NCBI GenBank assembly: GCA_018806985.1
Contig: JADANN010000372.1
Location: 434,001-498,000 of the forward strand
Reading direction: 5' to 3'
Source: Angiostrongylus vasorum
Taxonomy: Eukaryota > Nematoda > Chromadorea > Rhabditida > Metastrongylidae
Length of the DNA: 64,000 nucleotides
Shown here in pieces: positions 21,270-33,910 of this stretch. Numbering within the stretch: the stretch's first letter is position 1; every line of letters starts with the position of its first letter. The translations under genes and the position numbers were made by a program. Under the pieces are notes generated by a model. It made no database searches. It had not been told where the DNA came from and was given only the letters and a program-made list of their open reading frames with translations.

Positions 21270-21370
21270 TCAATTCATTTTTCTTATCTCTTACCCACGA
21301 AGGCCTTCGGATTTGCGTGTGGGTTAAAACTACTGCTTTGAAGATTCTGGTTTTCTTCATTAATGCATTT
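21270..21370. repeat. Short motif family F
   Basis: 'ccttcggatttgcgtgtggg' and following 'ttttcttcattaatgc' resemble stretches at about 36152-36247, 44831-44895 and 61239-61265. Confidence 0.35.
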
Positions 21371-21499
21371 CAATGACAGGTAAGTAGAATCTCGCGGGAA
21401 TCTTAAGATAGTCGTGCTGGCACATTCTTTCACCACAATGACGGTCTTCACCACAATTACCCTGGCCCGCCCAAGTGATCGGAAGGATCTCTTCACGGA

Positions 21500-22140
21500 A
21501 AAGTCATTCCTGAATAGGGAGGGATGAGAGGAGCAGACTTAGTTGGCTCAGTGCAATATCGAACTACTGGCTGGTGCGTGCTGAATGGGATTTCTTATGC
21601 CACGCTACCTGCCCCCCATATTTTACTGCTTAGTATAAGCTAGATTACTTGGATATTTAGATAGGATGTATTATAAAATAGTACGGGTCTGAGCGCAATT
21701 TTTTACCTAGCTTCTATTGTGATGTTTCGACAAAAAAGAAATTTTCCTTCCAGTCCCAAGACCGCCAATTAAAAAGCGTTCTCAGGTGATCACCTTATTA
21801 CCACAAGCAATCGCCAAAGCTTGTTTGATTCCTTGTCGTGCAACCGACAAATTCATTGCGGAGGTCGAGTTCGTGCTTAGATTCAGATCATTGTTTATCA
21901 GAAGAAGATTTGTCATCACGCGACTGGGTGCCTCACATGACTGCAGCTATTCACTACATCGGTACGGTCTTAGTTGGGCTTCTAGAAAAGAGCGTTTAAC
22001 TTTGCGGATCCGTTAGATCTCCCCAATAATTCTTCAGCTTGTTTGATAAAGTCCGAAAAGCAATAAAACAATATTCACCATAATTTCTAGACGATAAATT
22101 ATCTGTGATGAATAAACGGCAAAGCATAAGCATTCATACC
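21500..22140. other. No gene seen
   Basis: A weak trace of a family B end lies near 21640-21668 ('gattacttggatatttagat'); nothing else. Confidence 0.4.
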
Positions 22141-22144
22141 ACAG

Positions 22145-22425
22145 CTTCAGCTTAACTGGGTTTAATGCCGATTTGTGCTCCCCAGATCAATCCCGCTGAC
22201 GGGTGATTGCTGATAGCACCTATAAAACATGGCTGAGAGAAAGGCGAAACAAAGGATCCGCATGGTGTGGTGGTGAACGCTTTCGCCTCCGAAAAAACAG
22301 TGTGTTCGGTCCACACCGCAGATGCTTGCGATCCAGAGTTTTGCAAATATCTCAGCATCATTGTGGTTATATCTTATATCATACCCTACCATGAAAAAAA
22401 GAATAGGCAGTAAATAAAAAGTCAA
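22145..22425 (+). repeat. Family C copy, full length
   Basis: 'cagcttaactgggtttaatg', 'gatcaatcccgctgacggg', 'gcatggtgtggtggtgaacg', 'gagttttgcaaatatctcag' and 'ggcagtaaataaaaagtcaa' occur in consensus order. Confidence 0.8.
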
Positions 22426-22724
22426 TAAACGACAAAGCGTGCACTGATCTTTTAACCTTGATGAAATGGAAGGCCTGGTTTACTTCAAACACTGGATCGA
22501 ACTAAAGAGTATTTGCATCGCAGTTCATCTCTAACCATTCAGTCACATGCATATTACTTTTGTTGTTCATGTGTTTTCATGTACGCCACCATCACAAATC
22601 CGTTTACTGTGAGTATATTTCCCAGAAGAACGAATACCTTTTTGGCTGCCACAAAATGTAGATAGACGCCAACTGAAAGCAAACCTTGTTGTTCAGATGT
22701 CTAAACGAGGTAGCAACAAAAAGC

Positions 22725-23110
22725 AGAATGGCTTACGGACACTAGCGAAGTGGTTAAAGGTGACCCGTAATACAAATATTGTTGTTGGCTCGAACTTACC
22801 TAAAAGAAATCAAGCCCTCACACCTCCGAGGTAGAAAAAATTGTGACATGTTTGCCTTGTGAAACTTTCTTCCTGCCCAGAGTGGCCGGCAACTGTTTGT
22901 GATGAAGACCTGTGAACTCCCTACGAAAGTCATCACGGTATTCTATTGGAGACTTAAGCTCAACCAGCATTCAGTGATTTTCATGTGAAAATCTTCAAGA
23001 GTAAGTGAACTCACAGAAAATCCTAAGATGTTCGTAGATGACGAAGGCGAAAAACGAACAGAAACAAATGAAAGAAGTGTTGTGATCGGCAAGAAGTGAA
23101 AGATTAAAAT
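22725..23110 (+). repeat. SINE family D copy, divergent
   Basis: Head 'ctagcgaagtggttaaaggt' (A-box-like). Tail 'aaaatcttcaagagtaagtg' and 'aagatgttcgtagatgacga' match D. Confidence 0.55.
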
Positions 23111-23421
23111 TGTGGATGACGTCTAAGCAAAGGTCGGAGGTCAAACTAGAAAACACACACTGAGTACCTACATTGAACTTTGTTTTCTTATTTTTTCTCT
23201 AATCTCTGGTACGCTATGCTGTGGGACGGTGGGACCAATCCGATTAATCTTCAGAAAACTGTGCTTCATAGTGGAGAGTCCGCACTAAGAATAAGCTTCG
23301 TCTGAAGATTTTGTCCACTTCAAGTTTCTAGTATTGTCGGTGATTACGGTGACAAAATAATAAACAACAATGGATAAGCACGTCAAAAATTATGTTTAAC
23401 AGAACGGCTATGCAGTTTTAT

Positions 23422-23754
23422 TAAGTAATTTATATTAAGTTCACCGATGCTGTGTTGAAGTGGATGATCAGAGCGGACGAACGCACGTATCAAAAGAAAT
23501 CAGATGCGAGGCGAAATCAGTTTACGCATGAACTGTTTCTCTGCCGGTCAACGAACAGTTTGAATGACTGTCTAATTCTCCTGAGAACTCGGCCAAGCGA
23601 TGATGTACGAACCGGTCCGACACCATCACCGAAAACACATCACACCGTAACTGTCGTTGTTCTTGTACAAGCTCTTAATAGCACATCTCTTTTTCATAGT
23701 CATTTCGTTGTCATGTCTCACACAGTACAGACACTCCGTCAGGGATCACGCTAA
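23422..23754 (+). other. Long + strand open frame with protein-like N-terminal half
   Basis: Open for about 110 codons. The first part reads FTDAVLKWMIRADERTYQKK, SDARRNQFTHELFLCRSTNS and looks coding; the last third (TPSPKTHHTVTVVV) is less convincing. A GTAACT that could act as a donor follows 'catcacacc' at 23646. No family recognised: possibly a lone exon or an old element. Confidence 0.3.
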
Positions 23755-24114
23755 GTTGAAACCCACTCTTCCTATTGCCACACGCATTTATGAAGGCTGC
23801 AAGCAGTCTTCCGTCTTCGATCGGCAATGGTGTTGTGTTAAGGGTTAACGATCATAACTCTACACAAAATTATGGAGTCATTTGGAAATAGAACACTGTG
23901 AAATGATGGCGATGTGTTGTGCCTCACTAACTCGTCCACTATAGCAGAAAAGATAAAGCGAAGTCCACTCGCGAGCCGATCACAGTTTACACTCTGTTGG
24001 CAATGTGGTTTAGGCCATTGAGTCGCTGAAATCTGGAGACCTCATGTTTCAGGATTTAGTATTTTCTCAAAGAATCTTTTCTGAGACATTTTGAACTTAT
24101 CGAATTCTCGTTAA
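23755..24114. other. No gene seen
   Basis: Nothing supported. Confidence 0.4.
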
Positions 24115-24394
24115 AAGATAAAAGATCAAAAGCTTTCGGCGTTGATCTATCCCTGAAGGATGCGCCATGCATTCGACCTCATTAAACATGGCTGGAGGTG
24201 ACTGAATGCATATCTGGCCTTTACAATGACTCGCGGTGGTCTACCGATGTATTGAGCCAGTGCTTCTATCCCCTCAAACAAGTCCGGTACAAATTTGCCG
24301 GTCCCGGAGGGATGGAAGGCTTGGTGAGCCTTCGGCGTGGGGTGCGATCCCTTGTGTATCGCAGGGCGCCTCCGAACACTACGCTACACCCGTC
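24115..24394 (-). repeat. SINE family A copy, full length
   Basis: Full consensus in minus orientation from 'aaagctttcggcgttgatct' to the head 'tccgaacactacgctacac' (complement of an A box). Confidence 0.85.
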
Positions 24395-25629
24395 AATTGA
24401 ATTCTCGTTATGTTTAGCCTGCAATATCTTAATAATGTACGCGGACAATCACAGTGGACGAGAACCAGTTTGTATATATTTATGAATTGAATCTATTTTT
24501 TTGTAGTTTATATAGTTTTTCAAGATGATTTAAACGGTACTGGAGAAGATTCCAGTATGACTGAACTTACTATAGTGGATTAATCATTGACATTACATAT
24601 GTGGACAAGTTTTCTGTTATTTAACCGCACAGCAGTCGGTGGAGGAAGGTTTAGCTTGCACAGTGCAAACGCCGGCTAAAGTTCTGATTCATAAGATAGG
24701 GACGGTAAGGAATGAGAAATAGTAGCGGAGCACTAACATTAGGGATCTACTAACTATTTCATTTATAAACTGACAAAAAGGTTGCCATCTAGTCTTAAAA
24801 TTTAACGACATTGTTTTTTTCAAAGCCACACTGGTTAGAGCCGATTGCTTATATATCAGACATGGTTCTTCTGACGATTCATGGTCATGTCGACTCGCGA
24901 ATCCAGTGGAGTGGAATACCGTATGAATAAATTAACCTCACGCAGCAGTGACTTTTTGTGTCCGATGGTTCATAATTGAATGGCCGCTCAGGAATATCTA
25001 TTTAATGGTAAAAAGCCACCAGTCAGCATTCCTTTAACTACACTAGTGCACTTTCGAAGAAGCGATATTTCTAAAACCTGAAGATATATGCATCCAAGGA
25101 AGGCTTAGCCTCTATGACCTGAAGTACCCTGTGATTGAGTCTATAGATCGGTGGGATCACACAAGTGATTACATGGGGGGAAAATATGCATCCAACGACC
25201 TTTATTCTGTCATGAATGGAGTCCTATGCATGGAGTCTCACTAAAGGATGGATCAATACTGAACGTTTTCCCTCTGTCGTGTTTTACGTCTATACCCATA
25301 AGACTCTAAACATTCCGATCCAATCACTCACAAGACCTCATAGGATGTCCAAAGGTGACAAACAAAAGTTACCTCGATGTCCTGAAACCTACTGTGAGTC
25401 TTTGATGGATTCGGCGGATGAGAAAGCTCCTCGTGACCCGTCGCTGTTTCTTACCCACTCATACTTCCTCATACTCTCCGGATTCACGCAATTACATTTC
25501 TTTATACATGCATATATGCATGAGTATGCAGATATGTATGAAGTTCAGACATACGCACAAACACACGCTAGCGTATGCACACAAATGCACACATATATAT
25601 ACATACATTGACATAAACACATCATGCTG
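24395..25629. other. No gene seen
   Basis: No supported exon. The frame at 25216-25611 runs into the microsatellite edge and is not called. Confidence 0.4.
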
Positions 25630-25748
<119 letters not shown>

Positions 25749-25749
25749 A

Positions 25750-26280
25750 ACATACCGACACATGCACATACAGGTCTTTTACGGGAGATCCCAACAAGCT
25801 TTTCAAATATTCCGTTCATTATGGAACAGATCACCTGGATAACCAAAGAATTAGGAAGAAATTAAAAAATAAAGTGTCATATGTGATGGTGTTCCTCTCC
25901 CTGCGGTGGCTAGTCTCTCATTAGGTTTCTTCTATCGACACTAAGGAAAACTCCAGTGTTGGTATCAGCTCGAGTCACTGAAAGCTTAATAAGCAAAACA
26001 CAGATGATAGGAATGACAGTTGCGACATCAAACTCCTGTGTTAATTTTATCAATGGTTTTACTTAGCAGACTTTAAAAGCAATAAAGGCTCTACCTTTAG
26101 AATTATTATTAAACGAAAACATAAAGGTTTAATGCTGTTAATGCTAAAAAATAGTAATACTCATCCACATACCAGTGGATGATCTACGACATTCGATACT
26201 GATACAAATTTCTATTATTCGAGTCGTGTGGAACATTTTTAGACGACCTTTTTCAAGCTTTAACAAGAGAACTCCGTTGA
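25750..26280. other. No gene seen
   Basis: Nothing supported. Confidence 0.4.
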
Positions 26281-26284
26281 TGTT

Positions 26285-26372
26285 GTGAAGTGATAATAAC
26301 CAAAGCCTGGGATCGAACCAGTGACTACTTGCATGTTGCACGCCACCTCTAACCATTGGGCTACAAGTGCCT
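26285..26372 (-). repeat. SINE head only: well-preserved tRNA-like sequence
   Basis: On the minus strand 'cttgtagcccaatggttaga' is an A-box region and 'ctggttcgatcccaggctt' holds a perfect B box (GGTTCGATCC). No anticodon arm of a real tRNA can be drawn, so it is read as a SINE head. Confidence 0.65.
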
Positions 26373-27100
26373 TTTTTTGGCATCGAAATGGTATCAGTTT
26401 TATATTTTGTTTGATGACCACCGTGTAGGAATTCATTCGTGTTTTTTGCTCTTTTATTCCACCGCAGAGGACAACTACATTTACAAGTTTTCACAGCCGA
26501 TGACCAAATATTCTGCTAGCCTATCTGGATCACTTTGGATTCAGTTGGGTGACGATAACACGGGCTCTACGTTTGCTAAATTTTTTAACGATGTTTTCTA
26601 TTTAAAATGTAAACAGTCACTCTGCGTCTCTGACTCATGAGTGCTGCGCAAACGTGCTATTCTCTTTTTTCTGGCTGACGCACTCCCACCAAAAGGGACA
26701 GCTGTCCTGTCATGTCGCATATCAGTGCTAATCTCATCCATTAATGTGTGGCTGTGGTTCTTCAGTATTACTATTTGTACTGTCACTGCTACTCACTGAA
26801 CTTCATGAAGGATGTGAACTATTCTGGAGTTCACAGCAAAGCCTCGGATACCAACAAGGAATACAGGTGGTCTTTTTTCTCCCTTTTTATGACGTCATGG
26901 GCACTCGTTTCCAGAGCTCCCCGCGATGAAAAGCTGCCCACCGACTGACGCTTCGTCGTCACTTCAACCTCCTGGAGTTTTGATCTAATTTGTTATAAGG
27001 TTTTTTTTGTTTGGTACTCAACTGTTTCTATGCTACTCATAGCGTAGCTGGCCACTAGGCAAGAAGTATTTTTAGTATTTTGAAAGTACCGCGAGGCGTG
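26373..27100. other. No gene seen
   Basis: Nothing supported. Confidence 0.4.
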
Positions 27101-27104
27101 ATCA

Positions 27105-27395
27105 TGGAGCACATAGCGTTATGCTACTGCTCAGAAATACTTCATGCATTCTGTTCAATTCGTAAAATCGCTGAGGTGGTCGAATACGTACTTGCTTCAG
27201 ACAGTGCTTCATACTCGAGGTGTGCAAACAATCTGTCAAGTCCGTGTTTTTTTATGCTTTCGGACTGGGGTGGTGTCAATTTTTGGACTCCACTACGATG
27301 AGGAACTTAGACCAAGGTGCGGGATCAAAGCGAAAATCACATGTGTATTTTGGAGCACCTCTAGCCGCTGCGCTAAGCATCCTTCCTTAAACCTT
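27105..27395 (-). repeat. SINE family A copy, divergent
   Basis: 'cttcatgcattctgttcaat', 'aaaatcgctgaggtggtcga' and head 'ctctagccgctgcgctaag' follow the family order in minus orientation. Confidence 0.55.
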
Positions 27396-27888
27396 TGCTG
27401 TGATCCGGAATTGTCGACAGAGGTACTATAATTCATCATTATGTGATCGTAGATGAGCGATGTAACAACGTTCCCACGAACCAGTGATTTTACGATGTGA
27501 ATCATTTGCTATGACTGTCACACGGTGCTTCACTTCATATCGTATCGTTTTTCCCGATCGTTCTATGAAATCAGATGGTGGGAACGAGTCAAATGGATTG
27601 AGTCATAGTAAGCATCTCAGACGCCGGCTACTGTTTAACAATAATACTACTGTTGAACCTTATTACTTGCTTCTATCGGTTTTTATGCCCGACTTCTGAC
27701 GCATCCGAGACCGTTGTTGCTTGCCATTGTGGGAGCACGTACGCTTTTGTGATAGTTCTCGTGAAGCAGCAAGTGTTGCTTGCATTATGACAGTTCCAAT
27801 AAGCAAAAAATGAAAATCACTCTGTAGCTGGTTTACTGTAATGTAATACCTAAAGAGATTACGTAAACTTTTAGTTGAATTAGATTAA

Positions 27889-28171
27889 AGGATAAAAGAA
27901 CAAAGCTTTCGTCGTTGATCAATCCCCTGAGTGGTGCCCCATGCATTCAACTTCATTAAGCATCGTTTCAAGGTGATTGAATGCATATCTGGCCTTTACA
28001 ATGACTCACAGGGGCCTAACGATGTATCGAACCAGTGCTGCTATCGTGCCAGACAAGTCTGGTATCAATTTTCCGATCCCGGACCGGTGGAAGTCATGGT
28101 GGGCTATGGGCGTGGGGACCGATCCCATGTGTGTTGCAGGGCGCCTCTGACCACCGCGCTACACGCGCCTC
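27889..28171 (-). repeat. SINE family A copy, full length
   Basis: 'ttgatcaatcccctgagtgg' through 'accaccgcgctacacgcgcc'. The head complement is GGCGCGTGTAGCGCGGTGGT, a near-canonical A box. Confidence 0.85.
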
Positions 28172-28299
28172 TAAACAAGATCAATGGTTAAAAATAAAAA
28201 CGAGAATGTCACGCACAAACGATTTTTTTATTATGGCTTTTAAAAAGTTCCATGCTTTGTTTTGTGCTTAGATAACACAAGGATGCTGTAAAAAATTTC

Positions 28300-28350
28300 T
28301 TTTCGTCTAACCTTTTTAACGCCTTCGCCTTCTTCTGAGCGCCAGTCATA
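28300..28350 (-). other. Eroded hammerhead-like block (Penelope-like tail remnant)
   Basis: The minus strand shows GCTCAGAAGAAGGCGAAGGC followed by GTTAAAAAGGTTAG, in the same order as the intact blocks but with core bases lost. Confidence 0.35.
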
Positions 28351-28449
28351 GAAGTGATTGTCCACAGCCGTTCATTCTTGTCATATGGGGTCTTCGTAGT
28401 GGTATCGAGTCGCATTCAGTGGAGTGGACTTCTTTTATAAAGAGCAAAC

Positions 28450-28645
28450 TTTAAAGCTTCTGGTGTTAAGCAGTCCCGTTGAAAATGTGTCATGCACCCG
28501 GTTGCGATCGTGGCCTCGTAAAGGTTACTGGATGCATATTTGCCTGTATTAGTGACTTGCGAGAGCTGCAGATTTAACAAGTCACTTATTTTTCACACTC
28601 CCAGACAAGATTGGTGTTTTTGCTTGCTTTGTTGACATGTTTGTT
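28450..28645 (-). repeat. SINE family A copy, headless
   Basis: 'aaagcttctggtgttaagca', 'ggttactggatgcatatttg' and 'tcccagacaagattggt' match the tail and body; the head is absent. Confidence 0.55.
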
Positions 28646-28649
28646 ATCC

Positions 28650-29270
28650 TCCGAGGTGATGGGAATGCTTGCTCAGATCGTACGCAGTATCAAACCACTA
28701 ACATACTTTTCTTTGTATTGCAGGGTACCTTGAACGACTGTCACACATGCAATTATTTCTTTCCTGTAGTTGTGTATATAGAGTTTTCTAAACTTTTTTA
28801 CCTGTTTTTTTCATCGTTGCTTTTTTAAATTACCATTCCTCATTGTTTTTTCAAGTCCGAGATCGTGAATTCAACGTCTGAGATTGGTTAACCCAAATCT
28901 GTGGAACGAGCTGAATTCTACCCAATCACCTATGATTGTGTGAACACTATGCTAGCAGCTGAAAAGTACCATTTGTATGGAATGCACTTCTAGACCTGTA
29001 CACGAGAAAGATTTATTAAGCTGTTAATGTCGTATTTCAATTTTTACAATCTACTGCGACAAATCTTAAACTCGTCTGAAAGGACGAGTTGTGGGACTAG
29101 CACTGGTACAAGATTACTGGCGGAACAATGTTGTAATTAAAGTTATCTCACAACCTCTTTCACAGTTTACGCCCACTTTTAAAGTAACAAATCTCCCGCC
29201 GCTCTACGTGTGTCAGCACCAATCTTAACGACTTAGAAAGTTCCTGGCATAGCTCTTCGGCACTTTTTAC
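28650..29270. other. No gene seen
   Basis: Nothing supported. Confidence 0.4.
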
Positions 29271-29271
29271 T

Positions 29272-29662
29272 TACTTGAATACTTGCATGGCCTATCCTCA
29301 CTGGTTTTGCGGGCCCCAATATAAACTGCACTTTCTCGGAGTTTTGCTGGTTTAGCCGTTGTGGTTCCCTGAATTCCTGAGGTCAGCCAAGCGAAAGTCT
29401 GGCCCAGGTCGTCACCACCATTGGCATTCGCCGCCTTTGTGGATCAGAGGGAAATATGCCATCATACGACTGGTTTCATACCAGGACGTTGGTGGTTCCT
29501 TGTATTGGTTTAGTCTTAGCTGAGCTTCCTGATGAAAACGCCTGACTCGTTCTCAGCCTTTGAGACTCTGCCAGGGTGATGTATCCCACCGCTGTACATC
29601 GCAACCCGACAGCCAAGAACACCTCCTAGCCGCGAGGAGGCGGTGAACCGTTGGGAGGATTT
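29272..29662 (-). repeat. Repeat family B, near full length
   Basis: From 'cttacttgaatacttgcatg' to 'ggcggtgaaccgttgggagg', complement of the consensus. Confidence 0.85.
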
Positions 29663-29847
29663 GTTACTTCATAAAAAAATAAATACTACCAAACGAACAT
29701 CTTGTGAGGGAAGTAGATTTGCCATGATTTGCCATAATTTGACAGATTTTTTTTGAAAGTGGTCAATTCTAAGTAATAAAATAATGTTGACAACTGCTGA
29801 AATTTGCGCTGGCTAAAATCTCATAAGACGTTTTCTATTGACCTCAG

Positions 29848-29927
29848 AAGGCACCAGCAAAGTCTCCATTAGTCGCTGTTGTGCCACAGAATGACCCAGA
29901 AAACTTGAACAGCGCCCCAATTTTTGC
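29848..29927 (+). CDS. Candidate exon, unidentified
   Basis: Acceptor GACCTCAG, then KAPAKSPLVAVVPQNDPENL and NSAPIF, donor GC|GTGAGA (phase 2). The other two frames are closed. Its phase does not match the preferred reading of the next candidate exon at 30026, so the link is unproven. Confidence 0.3.
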
Positions 29928-30025
29928 GTGAGACCCTTTCTTTTCCTTGCCATCGTTGAGAGCTTGGTTGTGCCCTGACATGGGTTCTTTTCTGACTTCT
30001 TTAAATAATTTTTTCTCTTTTTCAG

Positions 30026-30157
30026 TTACAAGTTTGCTGTAATGCGAGCCGCGTTAAAGTCTGGGATTTCGGCTCAGTGAAGAATTTCAGTGTCTCACGG
30101 CTCGTCTACCAATCCGATTTTCCACAAAACGAGGACGATTTGCATTCCGAACTACAA
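30026..30157 (+). CDS. Candidate exon with a WD40-like stretch
   Basis: The strong acceptor TCTCTTTTTCAG ends at 30025 and the donor CAA|GTAGGT follows 30157. Forty-four codons read LQVCCNASRVKVWDFGSVKN, FSVSRLVYQSDFPQNEDDLH, SELQ. NASRVKVWDF resembles the end of a WD40 blade. In the phase dictated by 29848-29927 it would instead read YKFAVMRAALKSGISAQ and stop, so the frame is ambiguous. Confidence 0.35.
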
Positions 30158-30159
30158 GT

Positions 30160-30690
30160 AGGTAAAAAACTGGACATCAGATCTGCTCGGACATCATCTC
30201 ATAATGTCATTATTCTGCATTTTTCGAACCATAATATTACTTCATTACTTGAACTTTTAAATAGCCCGAGTTCACAGTTAACGAGGAACTATGTTGTCTT
30301 AAATATAATACAACTTCCATTTGTTCAGAAATTTGCTAACAGAGGGAGATTTTCCTTCTTTACTGTCTCGAAATGCGTCCTGGATCTTTTTCAAGTCTTC
30401 GTTGGCAGCGTGAAAGAGTGTCTTGGTCCTGGTTTATTAGTAGGTGCTCTTCTGGGTGAAAATGTCGAAATGCTGCGGTGAAAACACCCTATCTGAATGG
30501 CATTTCGACCTCCAGCGAAACCACGTAATAACGCCAAGCCGAGAACTAAGTTGGGCGAATTGTACATTACAACAAAATGTTTTAATGTATTTAGATACAA
30601 ACCTTTGTAGGATGGTATTTGTTGCTACGTGTCAGCTTTTAAGAAAATTCTTTTCTTCTCTCTTCTCGCAAACATAGCTATTAATATGGT
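30160..30690. other. No confident gene
   Basis: The minus strand near 30440-30310 reads TLFHAANEDLKKIQDAFRDS, KEGKSPSVSKF, which looks coding but has no splice frame around it; possibly an element fragment. Confidence 0.3.
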
Positions 30691-30694
30691 TGCG

Positions 30695-31100
30695 TGGAAA
30701 GTGCATTGGTTACTGATCCTGTGCAAAAACACAACATCATCTCATTTCTGGTGCGATCCCTCATCCGTCTGGATTTAGAAAAGTGGTACCAGACGCTCCC
30801 ACCATCCACAAAGGACGATGACTTCCTATAATGATGAACTTGGAATATTCTAGCACGGTTGTCTCAGGATTCCAGAGAAGAACCATTCTGAACATTAATT
30901 CCAAGAAAAGGACAAAGTTCTTCTCAGTTGTCATCTGAACGGCATCTGAATCTGTTCGTGAACAGACGGATGCCAGACAACGAAGCAAGTGAAAAAAAGT
31001 GCGTGGTCCACGCAATGTGTGGATTTTGAGGAATGAAAAACTATCAACACGTTTATTACAACTTGAGCTTATGATGATACATTGGATCAGCACATTTTAC
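30695..31100 (+). repeat. SINE family D copy, divergent
   Basis: Head 'tggttgcgtggaaagtgcat', body 'aagtggtaccagacgctccc', tail 'gtctcaggattccagagaag'. Confidence 0.5.
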
Positions 31101-31367
31101 TAAGAAAAACTTTTAAGAAGAAAACGAATGCGTAAAAAGCCACAAATTTTGGCAACGAGCGGCCGCCTTTGATGTGAAGGCGTGTCTTCGTATGAAACAA
31201 GATTTGATTTCATGAAAGTTTCTTTTTTCTTCTCTTAGACTATTTTTCAGCATAACCTCAATAGAACAACGTTGCATAATTGTAATTTTTGCTATGAAAC
31301 TCATTGGCTGATTTTTTTCTTTTCACATTATATAATTCCTAGCAAATACTCTCTTCCTATATTATTA

Positions 31368-31765
31368 ACTCAATGGTTTATCGCCTCATCGTGGCTGAGA
31401 GGTGTTCCCAGGGTGTTGAACTGCGATGTACAGCGGGGCATTCATCTCCACGACAGGTCTCCCTCCCAAGCTGACAAGGAGTCCGGCTTTTCCATCAGGA
31501 AACCCAGCTAAGAGTAAACCAATATCAAGATCGACAACCGTCCTCGTATCAAACTAGTCGCATGGTGGCAAATGTCTCTCTGATCCACAAAGGCGGCGAC
31601 TGCCTGTGGTGGTGAAGACCTGGGGCGGATTTTGGCCAGGCTGACCTCAGGGCTCCGGGGAACCACAATGGCTTAACTAGCAAATCTCCGAAAAATGGAG
31701 ATTATGCTGCGGCTCGCACAACCAGTGAGGACGGACCGTCCAACTATCCAAGTTCAAGTATATTA
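31368..31765 (+). repeat. Repeat family B, near full length
   Basis: 'caatggtttatcgcctcatc' to 'gtccaactatccaagttcaa', followed by an AT-rich 'tatattattactatattac'. Confidence 0.85.
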
Positions 31766-32229
31766 TTACTATATTACTTCAGCCTTTGTCATTGTTCCCA
31801 CTTCTTTATAAGCACTGAATCCCACATATTATGAAATTGAAGTCGGATCTGTGTTCATTCCTTCTAACTTTATTTTTTGCTATTCATTTTATTCGGTCCT
31901 CTAACCATTGTGTTTTGACTGTCATGCCATCGTTTTTCATGATTTTTTCGGTGATTTTGTGGGAAAACGCTTAGAGAAGTAGCTTTTTTTTGGTTACAAG
32001 TATTTTTACTTCTTACATTTATCTTATTGTCGTTCATTTTCAAATCTCATCGATATTCACTTTCATATTTCGTACTAACGTTAGTGCTTCTGAGCTCTAT
32101 TTTTATTTTCCCTTGTATGAAAGAGAGTTGTCTTTTTCTTCTTGTTGCTTCCACCCTTTCATTCTCAAACATTGGCTTTAATATAAGTCTTAGTAAATGA
32201 ATTTGTGTTCCGGAAAAGTACGTTTCCAG
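31766..32229. other. No confident gene
   Basis: A minus-strand frame (MRNVEELSVTVSALNTRLLI ...) is open for 95 codons across 32334-32047, opposite the candidate exon at 32230. No splice signals support it. Confidence 0.3.
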
Positions 32230-32335
32230 TTGTCGATATGCTTTGATCGGTCGGAGCCAATTATTGGTAGAGTGGATGAGAAGCCGGGTGTTCAGTGCAC
32301 TTACAGTAACGGACAATTCCTCAACATTCCTCACG
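32230..32335 (+). CDS. Candidate exon, unidentified
   Basis: Acceptor ACGTTTCCAG, then LSICFDRSEPIIGRVDEKPG, VQCTYSNGQFLNIPH, donor ACG|GTAGTT (phase 1). It joins in phase 0 to 30026-30157, but its exit phase does not fit 33911, so an exon would be missing. Confidence 0.28.
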
Positions 32336-32471
32336 GTAGTTCATTGCTTTACTGAACTTATTCTGCTCTACTCGATAGAAACCATCCAAGTATTCCGTCA
32401 AACCTGGGAGAAAATAAAAAAAATTGACAAGTGAATCAGCAAACGTGGCAGGTTGAACACTGGAAGTATAA

Positions 32472-32740
32472 ATCGTAAAGCTTTCCGTGTTTAACTACCT
32501 CTTTAGGAATGCGGCATGGATTTGGCTCTATCAATCATCGTCATCGGTGATTGAATGCAAATCTGGCCTATACAATGACTTGCAATAATCTACCTATTTA
32601 TCAAATTAGTCCTCCAATCCTATTAGACAAGTCCGGTACCAACTTGTCTACCGCAGAGGGATAAGGATTCTGTTCGCCCAGGTCGTGAGATTGGAAGAAA
32701 GTGGAGTTCCCACTAACCAACTGAGCTACACGCCTCCCAC
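32472..32740 (-). repeat. SINE family A copy with excellent A box
   Basis: Head on the minus strand is GGCGTGTAGCTCAGTTGGTT, as in genuine tRNAs. The body and tail follow the family consensus. Confidence 0.8.
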
Positions 32741-33289
32741 GCTGCCTGTAGTGATGGAGAGTATTAGTCGTTCTTACTATATAATACTTTTTTAACATTG
32801 TCAAACCGAAAAAGTAAGTAAAGCTTCGACTCTTAGGAGCACTATCGATTCCTAATTGGTACGTGATTTGCTACGAAGCGAGCGATGGTTGCCAGATGTG
32901 CAGGTTTGGGTGTTTCATTAATTTTCTTGTTTTTCGTTTCTGTTTCATCTTTTAACTCAATGGTTCCAAAACAGCTCCATTTTCTTGTAGATCTCCTTAA
33001 CATCTTTCTTTTCTTAAATTCCTTTATACCATTTCCTCTGAAGAGTTGTTTGATGAGTTTAAAGATTTCGCCTGTATCACTTTTCTAAATATGTCCTCTT
33101 CTACTGGAAGAAATCTTGTTGCTCAGTTGCTTCATTGCTCGACGACCAGCCTATATGAACAGAACAAGGAAAAAAAAGGAGTCCTGTGAGATCTAGAATA
33201 TCAGCGCCTCATTTTGGTAGAGTAAAGGAACTAACTTGTTGCCGAAAGTCTGCAGATTTCTTCACACAGCTATTTCAATATTTGAAATA
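32741..33289. other. No gene seen
   Basis: T-rich; nothing supported. Confidence 0.4.
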
Positions 33290-33635
33290 TCCGCCTTCAC
33301 GAACCATGTAGGTTCGCTTGGACCCCAGAAAATTCCCATTCCTCCAGCAAATTTTTGGTTGTGCACGATTTTCTCCATGGCAATCTCCGAACTCGTGCTA
33401 GGAATTTCCGAATTCCTCACTACTTCGCAGCAGGCGAGGTTATTGCCAGTATGGCAATGGCTCCTCGTACTAGTTCACTCTTAGCTAGGTCCACGGATGG
33501 AAATGTCGAATTGCTTCTTAGTCTGGGAGACCCAGTTGAGGAGACTAATCGTTCGCAACACATCACAGTTCGACATCCATTCAACACCTGCAGCCCACGA
33601 AGACGCGGAAAACTAGCGAGAGTATGATTGGGCAT
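33290..33635 (-). repeat. Decayed family B copy
   Basis: 'cactcttagctaggtccacg', 'agtctgggagacccagttga' and 'tcacagttcgacatccattc' follow the minus B consensus; the other half is poorly preserved. Confidence 0.5.
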
Positions 33636-33910
33636 ATACCATGTAGTATTTGATTTTACTGAATATATTGATGAAGCTGGAAAAAAGAACTAATAAAAAG
33701 AACAATGGGCAAAAATGATTAGCGTTTGCGAGAAAGTTTAGAGATTTACTTTCAAAGAAATCCTATTTTACATCAAAATATTCTTTTTTAGGTACTTTAC
33801 ATTTTTTTCTCATATTTATTGATTTTGGTTTCTTCATCACAATTTTAAGGATTCTCTCGTCAACATTTCATCCAGTCATATCGCGTTTACAAACACAACG
33901 ATTCTTTTAG

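Noticed and set aside
26285..26372. Possible tRNA gene (also heads near 9090, 32720, 59980)
   Set aside because: A and B boxes are good, but no acceptor stem or anticodon arm closes and the sequence continues into the SINE body.
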